From assembly GCA_016183615.1 (NCBI GenBank), contig JACPEG010000027.1, positions 1-64,000 on the forward strand: a stretch of 64,000 bases of DNA, written 5' to 3'. The position numbers and the translations under genes are program-made. Position 1 is the stretch's first letter. Each line of letters starts with the position of its first letter. The notes beneath the pieces were generated by a model. The model did not search any database, was not told where the DNA came from, and saw only the letters and a list, made by a program, of their open reading frames with translations. Source of the DNA: Betaproteobacteria bacterium. Its GTDB lineage: Bacteria > Pseudomonadota > Gammaproteobacteria > Burkholderiales > UBA6910. This document shows, in pieces, positions 1 through 8,025 of the stretch.

Positions 1-183
1 ACCAAGATGGTGACCGCGATTCCCGAGGACATCCTCTCCAGCAAGATCCTGCCCCAGATTCCCGTCGGCCGGCTGGGCCGTCCGGAAGAGATCGCGGGCC
101 TGGTGGCCTACCTGGCCTCCGATGAAGCCGCCTTCATCACCGGCGCCAATATCTCCATCAACGGCGGGCAGCACATGTATTAG
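1..183 (+). CDS. phaB: acetoacetyl-CoA reductase, C-terminal end (partial)
   Basis: Only the last 60 codons are inside the window; the gene begins upstream. The frame stays open from base 1 to a TAG at 181-183. The residues match the C-terminal end of short-chain dehydrogenases of the PhaB/FabG type: a [20 protein letters not shown] helix, then FITG and a final NGGQHMY. That ending is typical of PHB-pathway NADPH-dependent acetoacetyl-CoA reductases, which make (R)-3-hydroxybutyryl-CoA for the polymer synthase. The phasin and PhaR genes directly downstream support this over the fatty-acid enzyme FabG. The catalytic Ser-Tyr-Lys region is outside the window, so the assignment rests on the tail and the neighbourhood. 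Confidence 0.8.
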   Translation, partial: TKMVTAIPEDILSSKILPQIPVGRLGRPEEIAGLVAYLASDEAAFITGANISINGGQHMY

Positions 184-189
184 CGGTCC

Positions 190-239
190 GTAGGAGCGGC
201 TTCAGCCGGGATTTGAGTCGCGGATAAATCCGCTCCTAC
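190..239. repeat. REP-like palindromic intergenic repeat
   Basis: GTAGGAGCGG (190-199) is the exact inverse complement of CCGCTCCTAC (230-239), enclosing about 30 bases that include a smaller GGCTTCAGCC fold. It lies directly after the phaB stop codon. A related element with the same GTAGGAG/CTCCTAC ends occurs at 39745-39798. Such repeats are common between genes in beta- and gammaproteobacteria and are often mobilised by REP-associated tyrosine transposases; none of those enzymes is in this window. Confidence 0.7.
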
Positions 240-250
240 AGACAAAAAAA

Positions 251-274
251 GCCCCAGCGGTTGCCCGCTGGGGC
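251..274 (-). terminator. intrinsic terminator of the phasin gene
   Basis: GCCCCAGCGG (251-260) pairs perfectly with CCGCTGGGGC (265-274) across a 4-base loop. Read on the minus strand the hairpin is followed by seven T residues (complement of 244-250). It sits about 50 bases past the phasin stop codon, as expected for a Rho-independent terminator of that gene. Confidence 0.85.
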
Positions 275-327
275 TGTAAGGCCTTTATCTAAGGAGGAGG
301 ACCTTAGGATAAAGGAGGAGGATTCGG

Positions 328-882
328 TTACTTGCCGCGGGTGCCCTTGGTGGCGCCCTTCACGGCCTCGGCGGTCGCCTGGGTGGTGGCCTTGACGCTC
401 GCTTCGGCGAGGCCCGCCATCTGCTTCCCGGCCTTGGTCATGCTGTCCACCGCGGCCGCGGTGGCCGCCATCATGGACTTCACGGCCGCCACGGCGAAAT
501 CGGCGCCGGGAGGAACCTGGGCCCCGGCCTTGTCCATGGCGCCGGCCACGCCTTGGTTGAACGTCTCCAGGCGTTCTTCCAGGAGCTGGGTCAGCTCGGC
601 CTGGGTCTGGGACGCAACCTCATAGACGTTGCGCGAGTAGGCGATCGCGTTTTCCACGCTGTGCTCCGCGAGCTGGGTCCGGAGAGCCAACACTTCCTGC
701 GGGTCCTTGGCTTCGAGCAGCGCCTTGGCGTTCTTGGCATTGTCATCCAGCGCGGCCTTGGCGGCTTCGAGCTGCAGCTTCACCAGCCGCTCGGCACTGT
801 CCATGGAAACCTTGGCAAACCGCAGCGCAGTCTCAATGCTGCTCTTGTTCATCTCGGCAAACTGTTCGGGAACCTTGACCAT
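328..882 (-). CDS. phaP: phasin family protein
   Basis: A 184-residue, mostly helical, Ala/Lys/Glu-rich protein with few aromatic residues, as in phasins that coat polyhydroxybutyrate granules. The N-terminal part has the typical amphipathic phasin pattern, with FAEMNKSSIETALRFAKV near residues 8-25, then long helices and an Ala-rich C-terminal tail ending in basic residues (KGTRGK). The ATG at 882 follows a good ribosome binding site, AGGAGG on the minus strand, at about 6 bases. It is transcribed divergently from phaR with a 195-base regulatory gap that holds two possible PhaR sites, and it ends at a clear terminator. Phasin expression is normally repressed by PhaR until polymer is present. 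Confidence 0.9.
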   Translation of the reverse strand: MVKVPEQFAEMNKSSIETALRFAKVSMDSAERLVKLQLEAAKAALDDNAKNAKALLEAKDPQEVLALRTQLAEHSVENAIAYSRNVYEVASQTQAELTQLLEERLETFNQGVAGAMDKAGAQVPPGADFAVAAVKSMMAATAAAVDSMTKAGKQMAGLAEASVKATTQATAEAVKGATKGTRGK

Positions 883-935
883 GACAACCTCCTGTATTCA
901 GATTTGAGCCCCGCGGGAGCTCGGGTATTTAATTG

Positions 936-1000
936 TGCATCGCAACACAACCATTCTAAACAGGCTGAATTTCCGCGTCAAGGAATTTTGGTGCAATGCA
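936..1000. promoter_or_regulatory. two TGCN3GCA sites, candidate PhaR operators
   Basis: TGCATCGCA (936-944) and TGCAATGCA (992-1000) share the palindromic form TGC-N3-GCA and lie 56 bases apart in the gap between the divergent phasin and phaR genes. PhaR repressors are known to bind TGC/GCA dyads at phasin and phaR promoters. The assignment here is by position and motif only. Confidence 0.4.
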
Positions 1001-1050
1001 AAAACCGCAGTTCTGAATAGCGAATCCTATGTTTGTTCAAAGAGTTAGTG

Positions 1051-1070
1051 TATACTAGATTGAAGGAGGT
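1051..1070 (+). promoter_or_regulatory. phaR -10 box and ribosome binding site
   Basis: TATACT at 1051-1056 resembles a sigma-70 -10 box, though no convincing -35 lies 16-18 bases upstream. GAAGGAGGT at 1062-1070 is a near-perfect Shine-Dalgarno sequence 7 bases before the ATG at 1078. It fixes the phaR start there rather than at the in-frame TTG at 1033. Confidence 0.55.
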
Positions 1071-1077
1071 TGAGGCC

Positions 1078-1707
1078 ATGAACTCTGCGGCGCAAGCAAA
1101 ACCCGACGAACCGGCTGGAAACCCGTTGCGGATCATAAAGAAATATCCCAACCGGCGGCTCTATGACACCGCCACCAGCAGCTACATCACGCTGGCGGAC
1201 GTGAAGTCCCTGGTGCTCGAGCACGTCGAATTCAAGGTGATGGACGCCAAGACCAGCGAGGACCTCACCCGCAGCATCCTGCTGCAGATCATTCTCGAAG
1301 AGGAGTCGGGCGGCGTGCCCATGTTCTCCAGCGACATGCTGTCCCAGATCATCCGCTTCTACGGCCACGCCATGCAGGGCATGATGGGGGCGTACCTGGA
1401 AAAGAACATCCACACCTTCATCGACATGCAGAAGCGGCTCCAGGAGCAGTCGCGCAACATGTACGGCGACAATCCCATGCTCAATTCCGAAGCCTGGTCC
1501 CAATTCCTCAAGATCCAGGGCCCCGCGATGCAGGGGCTCATGGGCAACTACCTGGAGCAGAGCGCCAAGATGTTCCTGGAGATGCAGCAGCAGCTCCAGA
1601 AGCAGACCCGCAACCTTTTCAGCGGCTTTCCCTTCCCGAACTTCGGCCAGGAGGGACAGGGCTCCGAAGCGCCTTCCCCCGGCCCGGGAGGCGAGGAAAA
1701 GAAGTAG
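1078..1707 (+). CDS. phaR: polyhydroxyalkanoate synthesis repressor PhaR
   Basis: A 209-residue DNA-binding regulator of PHB granule genes. The N-terminal PHB/PHA accumulation regulator domain is plain: [20 protein letters not shown] around residues 19-38, then the LVLEH and [11 protein letters not shown] segments. A Gln/Met-rich C-terminal region contains two related stretches ([14 protein letters not shown] and [14 protein letters not shown]), which bind the polymer or granule surface in this family. The start at 1078 is set by GAAGGAGGT at 1062. PhaR represses phasin and itself and is released from DNA when it binds nascent polymer, consistent with its divergent position next to phaP. Confidence 0.93.
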   Translation: MNSAAQAKPDEPAGNPLRIIKKYPNRRLYDTATSSYITLADVKSLVLEHVEFKVMDAKTSEDLTRSILLQIILEEESGGVPMFSSDMLSQIIRFYGHAMQGMMGAYLEKNIHTFIDMQKRLQEQSRNMYGDNPMLNSEAWSQFLKIQGPAMQGLMGNYLEQSAKMFLEMQQQLQKQTRNLFSGFPFPNFGQEGQGSEAPSPGPGGEEKK

Positions 1708-1721
1708 CCGCGCCCCCGAGC

Positions 1722-3110
1722 TTGTCCGCCTCCTCCCGCAAGTCAGCGCGCCCGCCGCGAGTGGGATTCGTTTCCCTCGGCTGCCCCAAGGCGCTGGTCG
1801 ATTCCGAACAAGTTCTCACCAGGCTCAGGGCCGAGGGCTATGACATCGCGCCCAGCTACGATGGCGCCGACCTGGTGGTGGTGAATACCTGCGGTTTCAT
1901 CGATGCCGCCGTCCAGGAATCCCTGGACGCCATCGGCGAAGCGCTGGAGGAAAACGGCCGGGTCGTCGTCACCGGCTGCCTGGGCGCCAAGGGCGACGTG
2001 GTCAAACAGGCCCATCCCAGGGTCCTGGCGGTCACCGGTCCCCATGCTCCCGATGACGTCATGCAGGCGGTGCACCGACACCTGCCCCGGCCTCACGATC
2101 CGTTCACCAGCCTCGTTCCGCCCCAGGGCATTCGCCTCACGCCCCGGCACTACGCCTACCTGAAGATCTCCGAGGGCTGCAACCACCGCTGCACCTTCTG
2201 CATCATCCCTTCGATGCGCGGCGACCTGGTGAGCCGGTCCTTCGGGGAGGTCATGCAGGAAGCGGAAAGCCTGGTACGGGCGGGCGTGAGGGAGCTGCTG
2301 GTGATCGCCCAGGACACCAGCGCCTATGGAGTGGACCTGAAATACCGGGGCGATACCTGGCGCGGCCGCCAAGTGAGGACGCGCATGACGGACCTGGCCC
2401 GCGCCCTCGGGGATCTCGGGGCCTGGGTGCGGCTGCATTACGTTTATCCCTATCCCCACGTGGATGAGGTGATCCCGCTCATGGCGGAGGGAAAGATCCT
2501 TCCCTATCTGGATGTGCCGTTCCAGCACGCCAGTCCCCGCATCCTCAGGGCCATGAAGCGCCCGGCCAGCTCCGAAAACAACCTGGCACGCGTCCGGGCG
2601 TGGCGGAAAGTCTGCCCCGATCTCACGCTGCGCAGCACCTTCATCGTGGGCTTTCCCGGGGAGACCGAGGCCGAGTTCGAGGAGCTGCTCGGGTTCCTGG
2701 AGGCGGCGCAGCTCGACCGGGTGGGTTGTTTCGCCTACTCGCCGGTGGAGGGGGCCGCCGCCAACGCGCTGGCGAACCCGGTGCCGGAGGAAGTGAAGGA
2801 AGAACGCCGCGCCCGGTTCATGGCGCTGCAGGAAAAAATCAGCGCCGCGCGACTGGCGAGAAAGGTCGGCAAGACGGTCGAAGTCATCGTCGACCACATC
2901 ACCGAGGACGCGGTGATCGGCAGAAGCCACGCCGATGCGCCCGAGATTGACGGTGCGGTTTACCTGGAGGGCGAGCCCGGCGGCATGGTGCCGGGGGATA
3001 TCGTGAAGGCGGAGGTACTGCGCGCCACCGCCCACGACCTGTGGGCGAAGCCTGTCGAGAAATCCCGGGGGGGCCGAAAGGTCATACCGGTCCGGGTCGC
3101 GCAGGGGTGA
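1722..3110 (+). CDS. rimO: ribosomal protein uS12 (Asp89) methylthiotransferase RimO
   Basis: A radical-SAM methylthiotransferase of 462 residues that adds a methylthio group to the conserved aspartate of ribosomal protein uS12. The N-terminal UPF0004 domain holds the three cysteines of the auxiliary [4Fe-4S] cluster in [17 protein letters not shown] and TGCLGA. The radical-SAM core has CNHRCTFC near residue 152, and a C-terminal TRAM domain follows. [10 protein letters not shown] separates RimO from the tRNA enzyme MiaB. The likely start is the TTG at 1722, 14 codons before the [10 protein letters not shown] segment; a GTG at 1761 is the only close alternative. There is no strong ribosome binding site. 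It begins 14 bases after phaR and may be co-transcribed with it. Confidence 0.95.
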   Translation: MSASSRKSARPPRVGFVSLGCPKALVDSEQVLTRLRAEGYDIAPSYDGADLVVVNTCGFIDAAVQESLDAIGEALEENGRVVVTGCLGAKGDVVKQAHPRVLAVTGPHAPDDVMQAVHRHLPRPHDPFTSLVPPQGIRLTPRHYAYLKISEGCNHRCTFCIIPSMRGDLVSRSFGEVMQEAESLVRAGVRELLVIAQDTSAYGVDLKYRGDTWRGRQVRTRMTDLARALGDLGAWVRLHYVYPYPHVDEVIPLMAEGKILPYLDVPFQHASPRILRAMKRPASSENNLARVRAWRKVCPDLTLRSTFIVGFPGETEAEFEELLGFLEAAQLDRVGCFAYSPVEGAAANALANPVPEEVKEERRARFMALQEKISAARLARKVGKTVEVIVDHITEDAVIGRSHADAPEIDGAVYLEGEPGGMVPGDIVKAEVLRATAHDLWAKPVEKSRGGRKVIPVRVAQG

Positions 3111-3182
3111 ACAGTAAACGGTGAACCGAACCGGCTGCCCTGCGCCGGCAAGCACCGTCTGTTTACTGTTTACTGTTCACCG
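3106..3182. repeat. hairpin with microsatellite-like arms (GTGAACAGTAAAC type)
   Basis: The left arm at 3106-3126 reads GTGAACAGTAAACGGTGAAC; the right arm at 3161-3182 reads GTTTACTGTTTACTGTTCAC, its inverse complement with unit-level variation. The arms are built of 7-base near-repeats (RGTRAAC). The element overlaps the rimO stop codon and ends at the stop of the convergent small gene. A second element of the same family lies at 60098-60188, also between convergent genes. Confidence 0.7.
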
Positions 3183-3183
3183 C

Positions 3184-3606
3184 TTATTTTTTCTCATTCC
3201 CCCTGGGAGTCTTCGGGGCCTTGGGCGGCTCGGTAAAGGTCTTGGTCTGGGTCGTGAAGAAATCCCCCATCTGCTTGAACAAATCCAGTGCCGCCGGATT
3301 GATGAAGGGATTCTGCGGGATTCCCGGGCTCGCGCCAAAGCTCCGCGCAAAAAAATCCGCCATGCTCGCGCCCGCCTGCTGGGTGGCGTAGAGCTGGTTG
3401 AAGGTCTGCATCATGGCCGCGTAGCTGGTACCGATGCGCCCCATCTCCCGGATGGTCGCGACGAACAGGTCCACCTCCCCGCCGCTCGCCAGGTTATTGA
3501 TCTTGAGGATAAGCTCCCGCCGCTGTTCCCAGGGGTCGTTGCTATTGGCGAGATAGGAGCGCATCTCCCGCAGCAGGGAATCGATTTCCGGCGTCAGTTC
3601 GGACAT
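3184..3606 (-). CDS. hypothetical protein next to the PHB genes
   Basis: A 140-residue soluble protein that I do not recognise. It has no signal peptide or membrane segment. The N-terminal half is predicted helical (TPEIDSLLREMRSYL), the middle has GGEVDLFVATIREMG, and the tail is a Pro/Lys-rich KAPKTPRGNEKK. Helices such as AALDLFKQMGDFFTTQTK recall granule-associated or phasin-like proteins, and it lies one gene away from phaR, but this is only a suggestion. The ATG at 3606 follows GAGAGCGCACCC with no strong ribosome binding site. It converges on rimO and is separated by 57 bases from the helicase gene upstream. Confidence 0.6.
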   Translation of the reverse strand: MSELTPEIDSLLREMRSYLANSNDPWEQRRELILKINNLASGGEVDLFVATIREMGRIGTSYAAMMQTFNQLYATQQAGASMADFFARSFGASPGIPQNPFINPAALDLFKQMGDFFTTQTKTFTEPPKAPKTPRGNEKK

Positions 3607-3662
3607 GGGTGCGCTCTCACAGGATGGCTTGCCGCTAGCATAGCCCCATTCCGGGAAGCGGG

Positions 3663-5615
3663 CTACTCGGCTGCGGCGGCCGCATTTCCGGCCGTATTGA
3701 AGAAACTCTCCACTTCCTCCAGGCTGCGGGTGCGGCGCATGGGTGGGAGGCTTCTCCAGATGAGCTTTCCGTAGGCCTTGGTCACGATGCGCGGATCGCA
3801 GATCATGAGCACGCCGCGGTCGGTCTCGTCGCGAATGAGCCTGCCGGCGCCCTGCTTCAGGGTGATCACCGCTTCCGGCAGCTGGTATTCCATGAACGCA
3901 TTCCTTCCCGCCCGGTTGAGCGCGTCGATGCGCGCCGCGAGCACCGGGTCGTCGGGCGGCGAGAAAGGCAGGCGGTCGATGACCACCAGGGAAAGCGCCT
4001 CGCCGCGCACGTCAACGCCTTCCCAGAAGGAGTGGCTTCCCACCAGCACCGCGTCGCCGAGGTCCCGGAAGCGGTTGAGCATGTCGCTGCGGGGCCCCTG
4101 GCCCTGGAGCAGCAGGGGATGGTCGAGCCCTTCTTCGGCAAAGGCGTCCCGCAACAGCCCGTAGGCCTGTTCCATGGCCCTCAGACTGGTGAACAGCAGG
4201 AACGCCCGGCCCCGGCTCGCCCGCAACACCGGCAACGCGGCGCGGACCACCGCGGAAGTGAACTCCGGCGTATTGGGTTCCGGCAGTCCTTCCGGAACAT
4301 AAAGCAGCCCCTGGTTCCCGTAATCGAAGGGGCTCTCCCAGCACACGGTGGCCGCAGCCTCCAATCCCATTTCCCGGCAGTAATGGGAAAAATCGCCCTT
4401 CACGGCGAGCGTGGCCGAGGTGAACACCCAGGTCCGGGGATGGCCTTCGAGCTGCTTGCGGAAAATATCCGCGACCGACAGCGGGGTCGCGTTGAACTGG
4501 ACCGAGTGGCCGAATACCTCGACCCAGCGCACATACCCGTCATCGGCATCGCAGGCTTTCCAGCGCTCCAGCCGGTCTTTGAGCCCGGCGCTGCGTCCCC
4601 AGCAATGGGCAAGCCCGTCGGAGCGCTCGGCCTGGAATTCCAGCAGGCTGGCGAGATTTTCCAGGCGTTCCAGGACCGCGGCCAGGGCAACGCCGAAGCG
4701 CTCATCCCGGCGCAGTGCCGCCAGGGTGTGGCGCGCGACCCCGTTCCGGAAGGCGAGCCGCAGATCCCGGGCGGCCTTGTCGAGGGCCGATGCGGCATCG
4801 GGAAGAGGCGCGAAATCCTTCGCCGACACCATGGCCTCCATCCGGGTATCCCGGGCGAGATCCAGGAGCTGGGCGGTGGAGACCGACTCGCCGAAGAACA
4901 GGCTCGCCGTATCGGGAAGCTGGTGCGCTTCGTCGAAGATCACCGTGTTGCAGGCCGGGAGCAGCTCCGCGACCCCTTCGTCCCGCAGCATCACGTCGGC
5001 GAAGAAAAGATGGTGGTTCACCACCACCACCTCCGCCTCCAGCGCCTGCTGGCGGGCCTTCATCACGAAGCAGTCCTTGTAATACGGACAGCCGGAACCC
5101 AGACAGTTCTCGCGGGTCGAGGTGACCATCGGCCAGACACCGGCGTTCTCCGGCACCTCGGCGAGGCCCGCCCTGTCCCCGGTCTTCGACACCGCGGTGT
5201 AGCGCTCGATGAGGTGCAGATAGCCCGCGTCTTCCCGGGCGGCAAAGCGGCCGTCCTTCGCCGCTCGATCCAGATGGTAGTGGCACACGTAATTGGCCCG
5301 CCCCTTGAGCAGCGCCACGGTCACCGGTGCTTTCAGCGCCTCGCGCACGGAGGGAATGTCGCGATTGAAAAGCTGGTCCTGCAGGGTCTTGGTGCCCGTG
5401 GAAATGATCGCCTTGCCGCCGCAGGTGAGTGCGGGCACCAGGTAGGCAAAGGTCTTCCCGGTACCGGTGCCTGCCTCGGCCACCAGCATGCCATGGCGTT
5501 CCATGGCCTCGCCGATGGCCCGGGCCATCTCCACCTGCTGGGCTCTCAGGCGATAGCCCGGGACCGCCCGGGCCAGCGGTCCTGATTCGGAAAATATCGC
5601 ATCGAGATCGTGCAT
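3663..5615 (-). CDS. yoaA: ATP-dependent DNA helicase YoaA (DinG/XPD family)
   Basis: A 650-residue superfamily 2 helicase with an iron-sulfur cluster, of the DinG/YoaA group that acts in DNA repair and tolerance of replication blocks. Visible motifs in order: the Q-like RAQQVEMARAI, Walker A EAGTGTGKTF near residue 46, motif Ia STGTKTLQDQLF, and cluster cysteines in NYVCHYH followed by NCLGSGCPYYKDCF. Next come Walker B VIFDEAHQLPD and the C-terminal motif VI QGAGRLIRDETDRG. Length and order match YoaA rather than the longer DinG with an exonuclease domain. The ATG at 5615 is preferred because MHDLDAIF is the usual family N-terminus. Confidence 0.92.
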   Translation of the reverse strand: MHDLDAIFSESGPLARAVPGYRLRAQQVEMARAIGEAMERHGMLVAEAGTGTGKTFAYLVPALTCGGKAIISTGTKTLQDQLFNRDIPSVREALKAPVTVALLKGRANYVCHYHLDRAAKDGRFAAREDAGYLHLIERYTAVSKTGDRAGLAEVPENAGVWPMVTSTRENCLGSGCPYYKDCFVMKARQQALEAEVVVVNHHLFFADVMLRDEGVAELLPACNTVIFDEAHQLPDTASLFFGESVSTAQLLDLARDTRMEAMVSAKDFAPLPDAASALDKAARDLRLAFRNGVARHTLAALRRDERFGVALAAVLERLENLASLLEFQAERSDGLAHCWGRSAGLKDRLERWKACDADDGYVRWVEVFGHSVQFNATPLSVADIFRKQLEGHPRTWVFTSATLAVKGDFSHYCREMGLEAAATVCWESPFDYGNQGLLYVPEGLPEPNTPEFTSAVVRAALPVLRASRGRAFLLFTSLRAMEQAYGLLRDAFAEEGLDHPLLLQGQGPRSDMLNRFRDLGDAVLVGSHSFWEGVDVRGEALSLVVIDRLPFSPPDDPVLAARIDALNRAGRNAFMEYQLPEAVITLKQGAGRLIRDETDRGVLMICDPRIVTKAYGKLIWRSLPPMRRTRSLEEVESFFNTAGNAAAAAE

Positions 5616-5658
5616 CGTGAGATTTTACCCTCGGTTGCGCCCCGAACTGGCGGCCCCC

Positions 5659-6624
5659 TCAGCGCGAACCGGGCTTGCGACGTCCCTTCCCGACGGCACC
5701 GGATTTCGCCGGCTCGATCGCCTTGCGGATCAGGGCCGCTCCCTGTTCCAGCAGGAAGCCCTTGAATGCGGCGGCCACCGGCGGCAGCCGCTTGGCCCGC
5801 CGATGCACCACGTACCAGCTGCGCATGACCGGAAATCCTTCAACGTTCAACTCCACGATCTGGCCGACACGAAGCTCGATCCCCAGCGCGAACAGCGGCA
5901 GAAAGCCGATTCCCATGCCCGCAATGACGGCCTGCTTGATGGTCTCCAGACTCTCGATCTCCATCACGATGTTGGGCTTGATGCCGAAGCCATGGAAGGC
6001 CTCGTCCATGGCGAACCGGGTATCGGTGCCCTTCTCCCGGACGATGAAGCGCTCCTCGGCGAGCCGGGCACAGGCGATGCGACGCTGCCCGGCAAGCGGG
6101 TGGTCCGCCGGGGCCACGATCACGTACGGGTGGGGAGCGAACGGCTCGGAAACCGTATCGAGCCCCTCCGGCGGGCGGCCGATGATGGCCAGGTCGGTGG
6201 TGTTTTCGGCGAGCGCCCGCAACACGTCCTGGCGATTGTGCACCGTGAGCTTCACGGTCACGTTGGGATGGGCCCGGCAGAACTCCGAGAGCAGCCGCGG
6301 TATGAAATAAATGCCCCCGCTGATCACCGCGACGTTGAGGCGGCCACCGGACACGCCCTTCAGTGCGTCGATCGCCTCTTCCACCTCCTGGAACTGCTGA
6401 ATGATATTCCGGCTGAAATCGAGCATTTCGTGGCCGGCTGCCGTGAGATAGATCCTCTTGCCAAGCTGCTCGAACAGCGGCAGCCCCACATGGGTCTCCA
6501 GTTCCTTCACCTGCTTGGAGACGGCGGGCTGGGTGAGGTGCAGCTCCTCGGCGGCCCGGGAAAAGCTCAGGCAGCGGGCCACCGCCTCGAAGATCTTGAG
6601 TTGGCGCAGGGTCGCGTGTTTCAT
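5659..6624 (-). CDS. LysR-family transcriptional regulator, CbbR-like
   Basis: A 321-residue LysR-type regulator. The N-terminal winged helix-turn-helix is very close to CbbR regulators of Calvin-cycle operons (LRQLKIFEAVARCLSFSRAAEELHLTQPAVSKQV, residues 6-39). A periplasmic-binding-protein-like effector domain follows from about residue 90. The tail is basic (GKGRRKPGSR). No RuBisCO or other Calvin-cycle gene is in the window, so it may control genes elsewhere or may be a CbbR paralogue. It is divergent from a small Cys-rich gene at 7020 across a 395-base region with palindromes and a hairpin repeat. The specific effector cannot be read from the sequence. Confidence 0.85.
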   Translation of the reverse strand: MKHATLRQLKIFEAVARCLSFSRAAEELHLTQPAVSKQVKELETHVGLPLFEQLGKRIYLTAAGHEMLDFSRNIIQQFQEVEEAIDALKGVSGGRLNVAVISGGIYFIPRLLSEFCRAHPNVTVKLTVHNRQDVLRALAENTTDLAIIGRPPEGLDTVSEPFAPHPYVIVAPADHPLAGQRRIACARLAEERFIVREKGTDTRFAMDEAFHGFGIKPNIVMEIESLETIKQAVIAGMGIGFLPLFALGIELRVGQIVELNVEGFPVMRSWYVVHRRAKRLPPVAAAFKGFLLEQGAALIRKAIEPAKSGAVGKGRRKPGSR

Positions 6625-6640
6625 CCAAAAAGCCTGATCT

Positions 6641-6774
6641 CAACCACGGGGAACACGGGGAGCACGGGGGAAATCAATGTGTTGCTGATGCGTCTTGACC
6701 TACCCGATGGATGGCGCCCGGTGTTTCCCCGTCGGGTCGTTCTCCCTCGTTTTCCCCCGTGCTCCCCGTGGTTG
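6641..6774. repeat. long inverted repeat of CACGGGGA units
   Basis: The left arm (6641-6673) carries three iterations of an ACGGGGA-like unit: CAACCACGGGG, AACACGGGG and AGCACGGGGG. The right arm (6751-6774) is the inverse complement with two iterations. About 77 bases lie between. Arms made of 8-10 base near-tandem units define a class of intergenic hairpins also seen here at 3106 and 11688. It takes up the LysR-proximal half of the 395-base gene-free region 6625-7019; the rest holds the palindromes listed next. Confidence 0.75.
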
Positions 6775-6882
6775 ACTATGTTTTTCAGGTTCATTCGAAT
6801 TTCAGCCGGACCTTCAAGCGTTCACCGGCCCTCGCAAGGGTTTCTGCGAGGGTCCGGTGCAACGCCTGCCACCGCCCTCTCC

Positions 6883-6904
6883 ATAACCTCAAGGTTATTA
6901 TAAT
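6883..6904 (+). promoter_or_regulatory. palindrome abutting a TATAAT box upstream of the 7020 gene
   Basis: ATAACCTCAAGGTTAT (6883-6898) is a perfect 7-2-7 dyad immediately followed by TATAAT (6899-6904). A dyad in the -35/-10 spacer is the arrangement used by MerR-type activators. An adjacent LysR-type site is also possible because the CbbR-like gene is divergent. A second palindrome, CCTTCCATGGAAGG, lies at 6951-6964. No good -35 is visible. Confidence 0.4.
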
Positions 6905-7019
6905 GATAAAAAACTTTCCATTGTTGTTATACGGTGGTTTCCGTACCATGCCTTCCATGGAAGGTGATCAGAGCGTCCGCTGCGGCGGGCGATGCGGATA
7001 ACGATCTGGAGGACGCACC

Positions 7020-7352
7020 ATGAAGACCGAGCAGATTCCGTTGCAAAGCGCCGTCCTGGAAGACGGCGACATTCAGTGCCAAGCCTACAACATGGCGTTT
7101 CAGCGCCTGGGCCTGAAATGGCACTGGGACGCCGGGACCTTCGCCGAACTGGCGCAGACCGCCGACGAAAAGGAGCGCATCCGCGTCTACATCCGGACCT
7201 GCCAGGCCCACCTGCTCAAGGTCTACGACGCGAACGCGCTGAGCGACCTCATCTACTCCGAGAAGTGCCGCTGCCAGGAAGATCTGTGCCGCTGCCACGG
7301 CACCGGCGCCGCACCCCAGTGGGCATGGGACGAGGAATGCCTGGCTGCCTGA
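7020..7352 (+). CDS. small cysteine-rich hypothetical protein
   Basis: A 110-residue soluble protein of unknown family. The ATG at 7020 has GGAGG about 7 bases upstream, so the start is secure. The protein is acidic and helical with several Trp and Gln residues (LGLKWHWDAGTF). It carries a compact Cys/His cluster, KCRCQEDLCRCHGTG around residues 82-96, that could bind a metal or a cluster. A strong terminator follows at 7449-7485. It stands alone between a palindromic promoter region and that terminator, which suggests a monocistronic regulated unit, possibly controlled by the divergent LysR regulator. No function is proposed. Confidence 0.65.
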   Translation: MKTEQIPLQSAVLEDGDIQCQAYNMAFQRLGLKWHWDAGTFAELAQTADEKERIRVYIRTCQAHLLKVYDANALSDLIYSEKCRCQEDLCRCHGTGAAPQWAWDEECLAA

Positions 7353-7448
7353 AGACCGACCGTTGCGCGAGTACCCGGAGGGCATGACTACCGCCGCACC
7401 CCACCGGCTTTTCTCTTCGTAACGCCTCTGCGATTTGCTCGCGGTGAA

Positions 7449-7485
7449 GGCCGAAGCGCTCAAGCGCTTCGGCCTCGTCTTTTTT
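7449..7485 (+). terminator. intrinsic terminator after the 7020 gene
   Basis: GGCCGAAGCGCT (7449-7460) pairs perfectly with AGCGCTTCGGCC (7463-7474), followed by TCGTC and six T residues to 7485. It lies about 100 bases after the upstream stop codon. It is the main feature of the 359-base gene-free stretch 7353-7711, which otherwise shows only a possible -10 box (TATACT, 7613-7618) for the next gene. Confidence 0.85.
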
Positions 7486-7711
7486 GAAACGACGGTATTG
7501 CGCCCTGGGCATCCGGCCCGGCCGGGCGCGGGACGTTCCGGGCAATATCCGCAACGCCAGCCTAGAGTGGCCCGCCCGAAGGGCGGCCGAGGCCCGGGAG
7601 CGGAACGTTTGCTATACTTTCGCTGCACGGCAGGGTGCCGGTTCCTGCACCGGCACGTCATGTCGCGACATTCCCGGCAGCCTGGCGCCGACCGGGAACC
7701 CGGGAGGGCGC

Positions 7712-7993
7712 ATGAAGTACCGCATCAGCAATCACAAGACCCGGATCAGCATCCGCATTGAGGACGTGAGCGGCTGCAACGAGGAGGTACTCGACAGCCT
7801 GCGCAACTGCCAGCAGGGGAACTGTTCCTGCCCCACGGCCGAATACGGGAAACTGCGCGGAATCCAGGTCGTTGCCAACGGCGACGGCGTCTCTATCACG
7901 CTGGAATCCAGCTCGGGCGAGCAACTGGATGCCGCCGCGATCGAGAAGTGCCTCCAGTACACGCTGAAGCGAAGCGAAAAGAACAAGGGATAG
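7712..7993 (+). CDS. small hypothetical protein
   Basis: A 93-residue protein with no signal peptide or membrane segment. The ATG at 7712 is chosen because CGGGAGGG lies just before it and an upstream -10-like TATACT at 7613 fits. The open frame extends further upstream, but that part looks non-coding. The fold looks alpha/beta: basic beta-strands (YRISNHKTRISIRI), a Cys-containing helix with a CQQGNCSCP cluster near residues 33-41, then beta-strands and a Lys-rich end. The cysteine cluster might bind metal. I do not recognise the family and no functional neighbour helps. Confidence 0.6.
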   Translation: MKYRISNHKTRISIRIEDVSGCNEEVLDSLRNCQQGNCSCPTAEYGKLRGIQVVANGDGVSITLESSSGEQLDAAAIEKCLQYTLKRSEKNKG

Positions 7994-8025
7994 ACAGGCA
8001 ACGTCCTGCCGGGACAAAAGGTGCC

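Noticed and set aside
3106-3182. Hairpin repeats considered as insertion-sequence ends or miniature transposons
   Set aside because: No terminal inverted repeats of fixed sequence, no target duplications and no transposase; the arms vary by whole small units instead.
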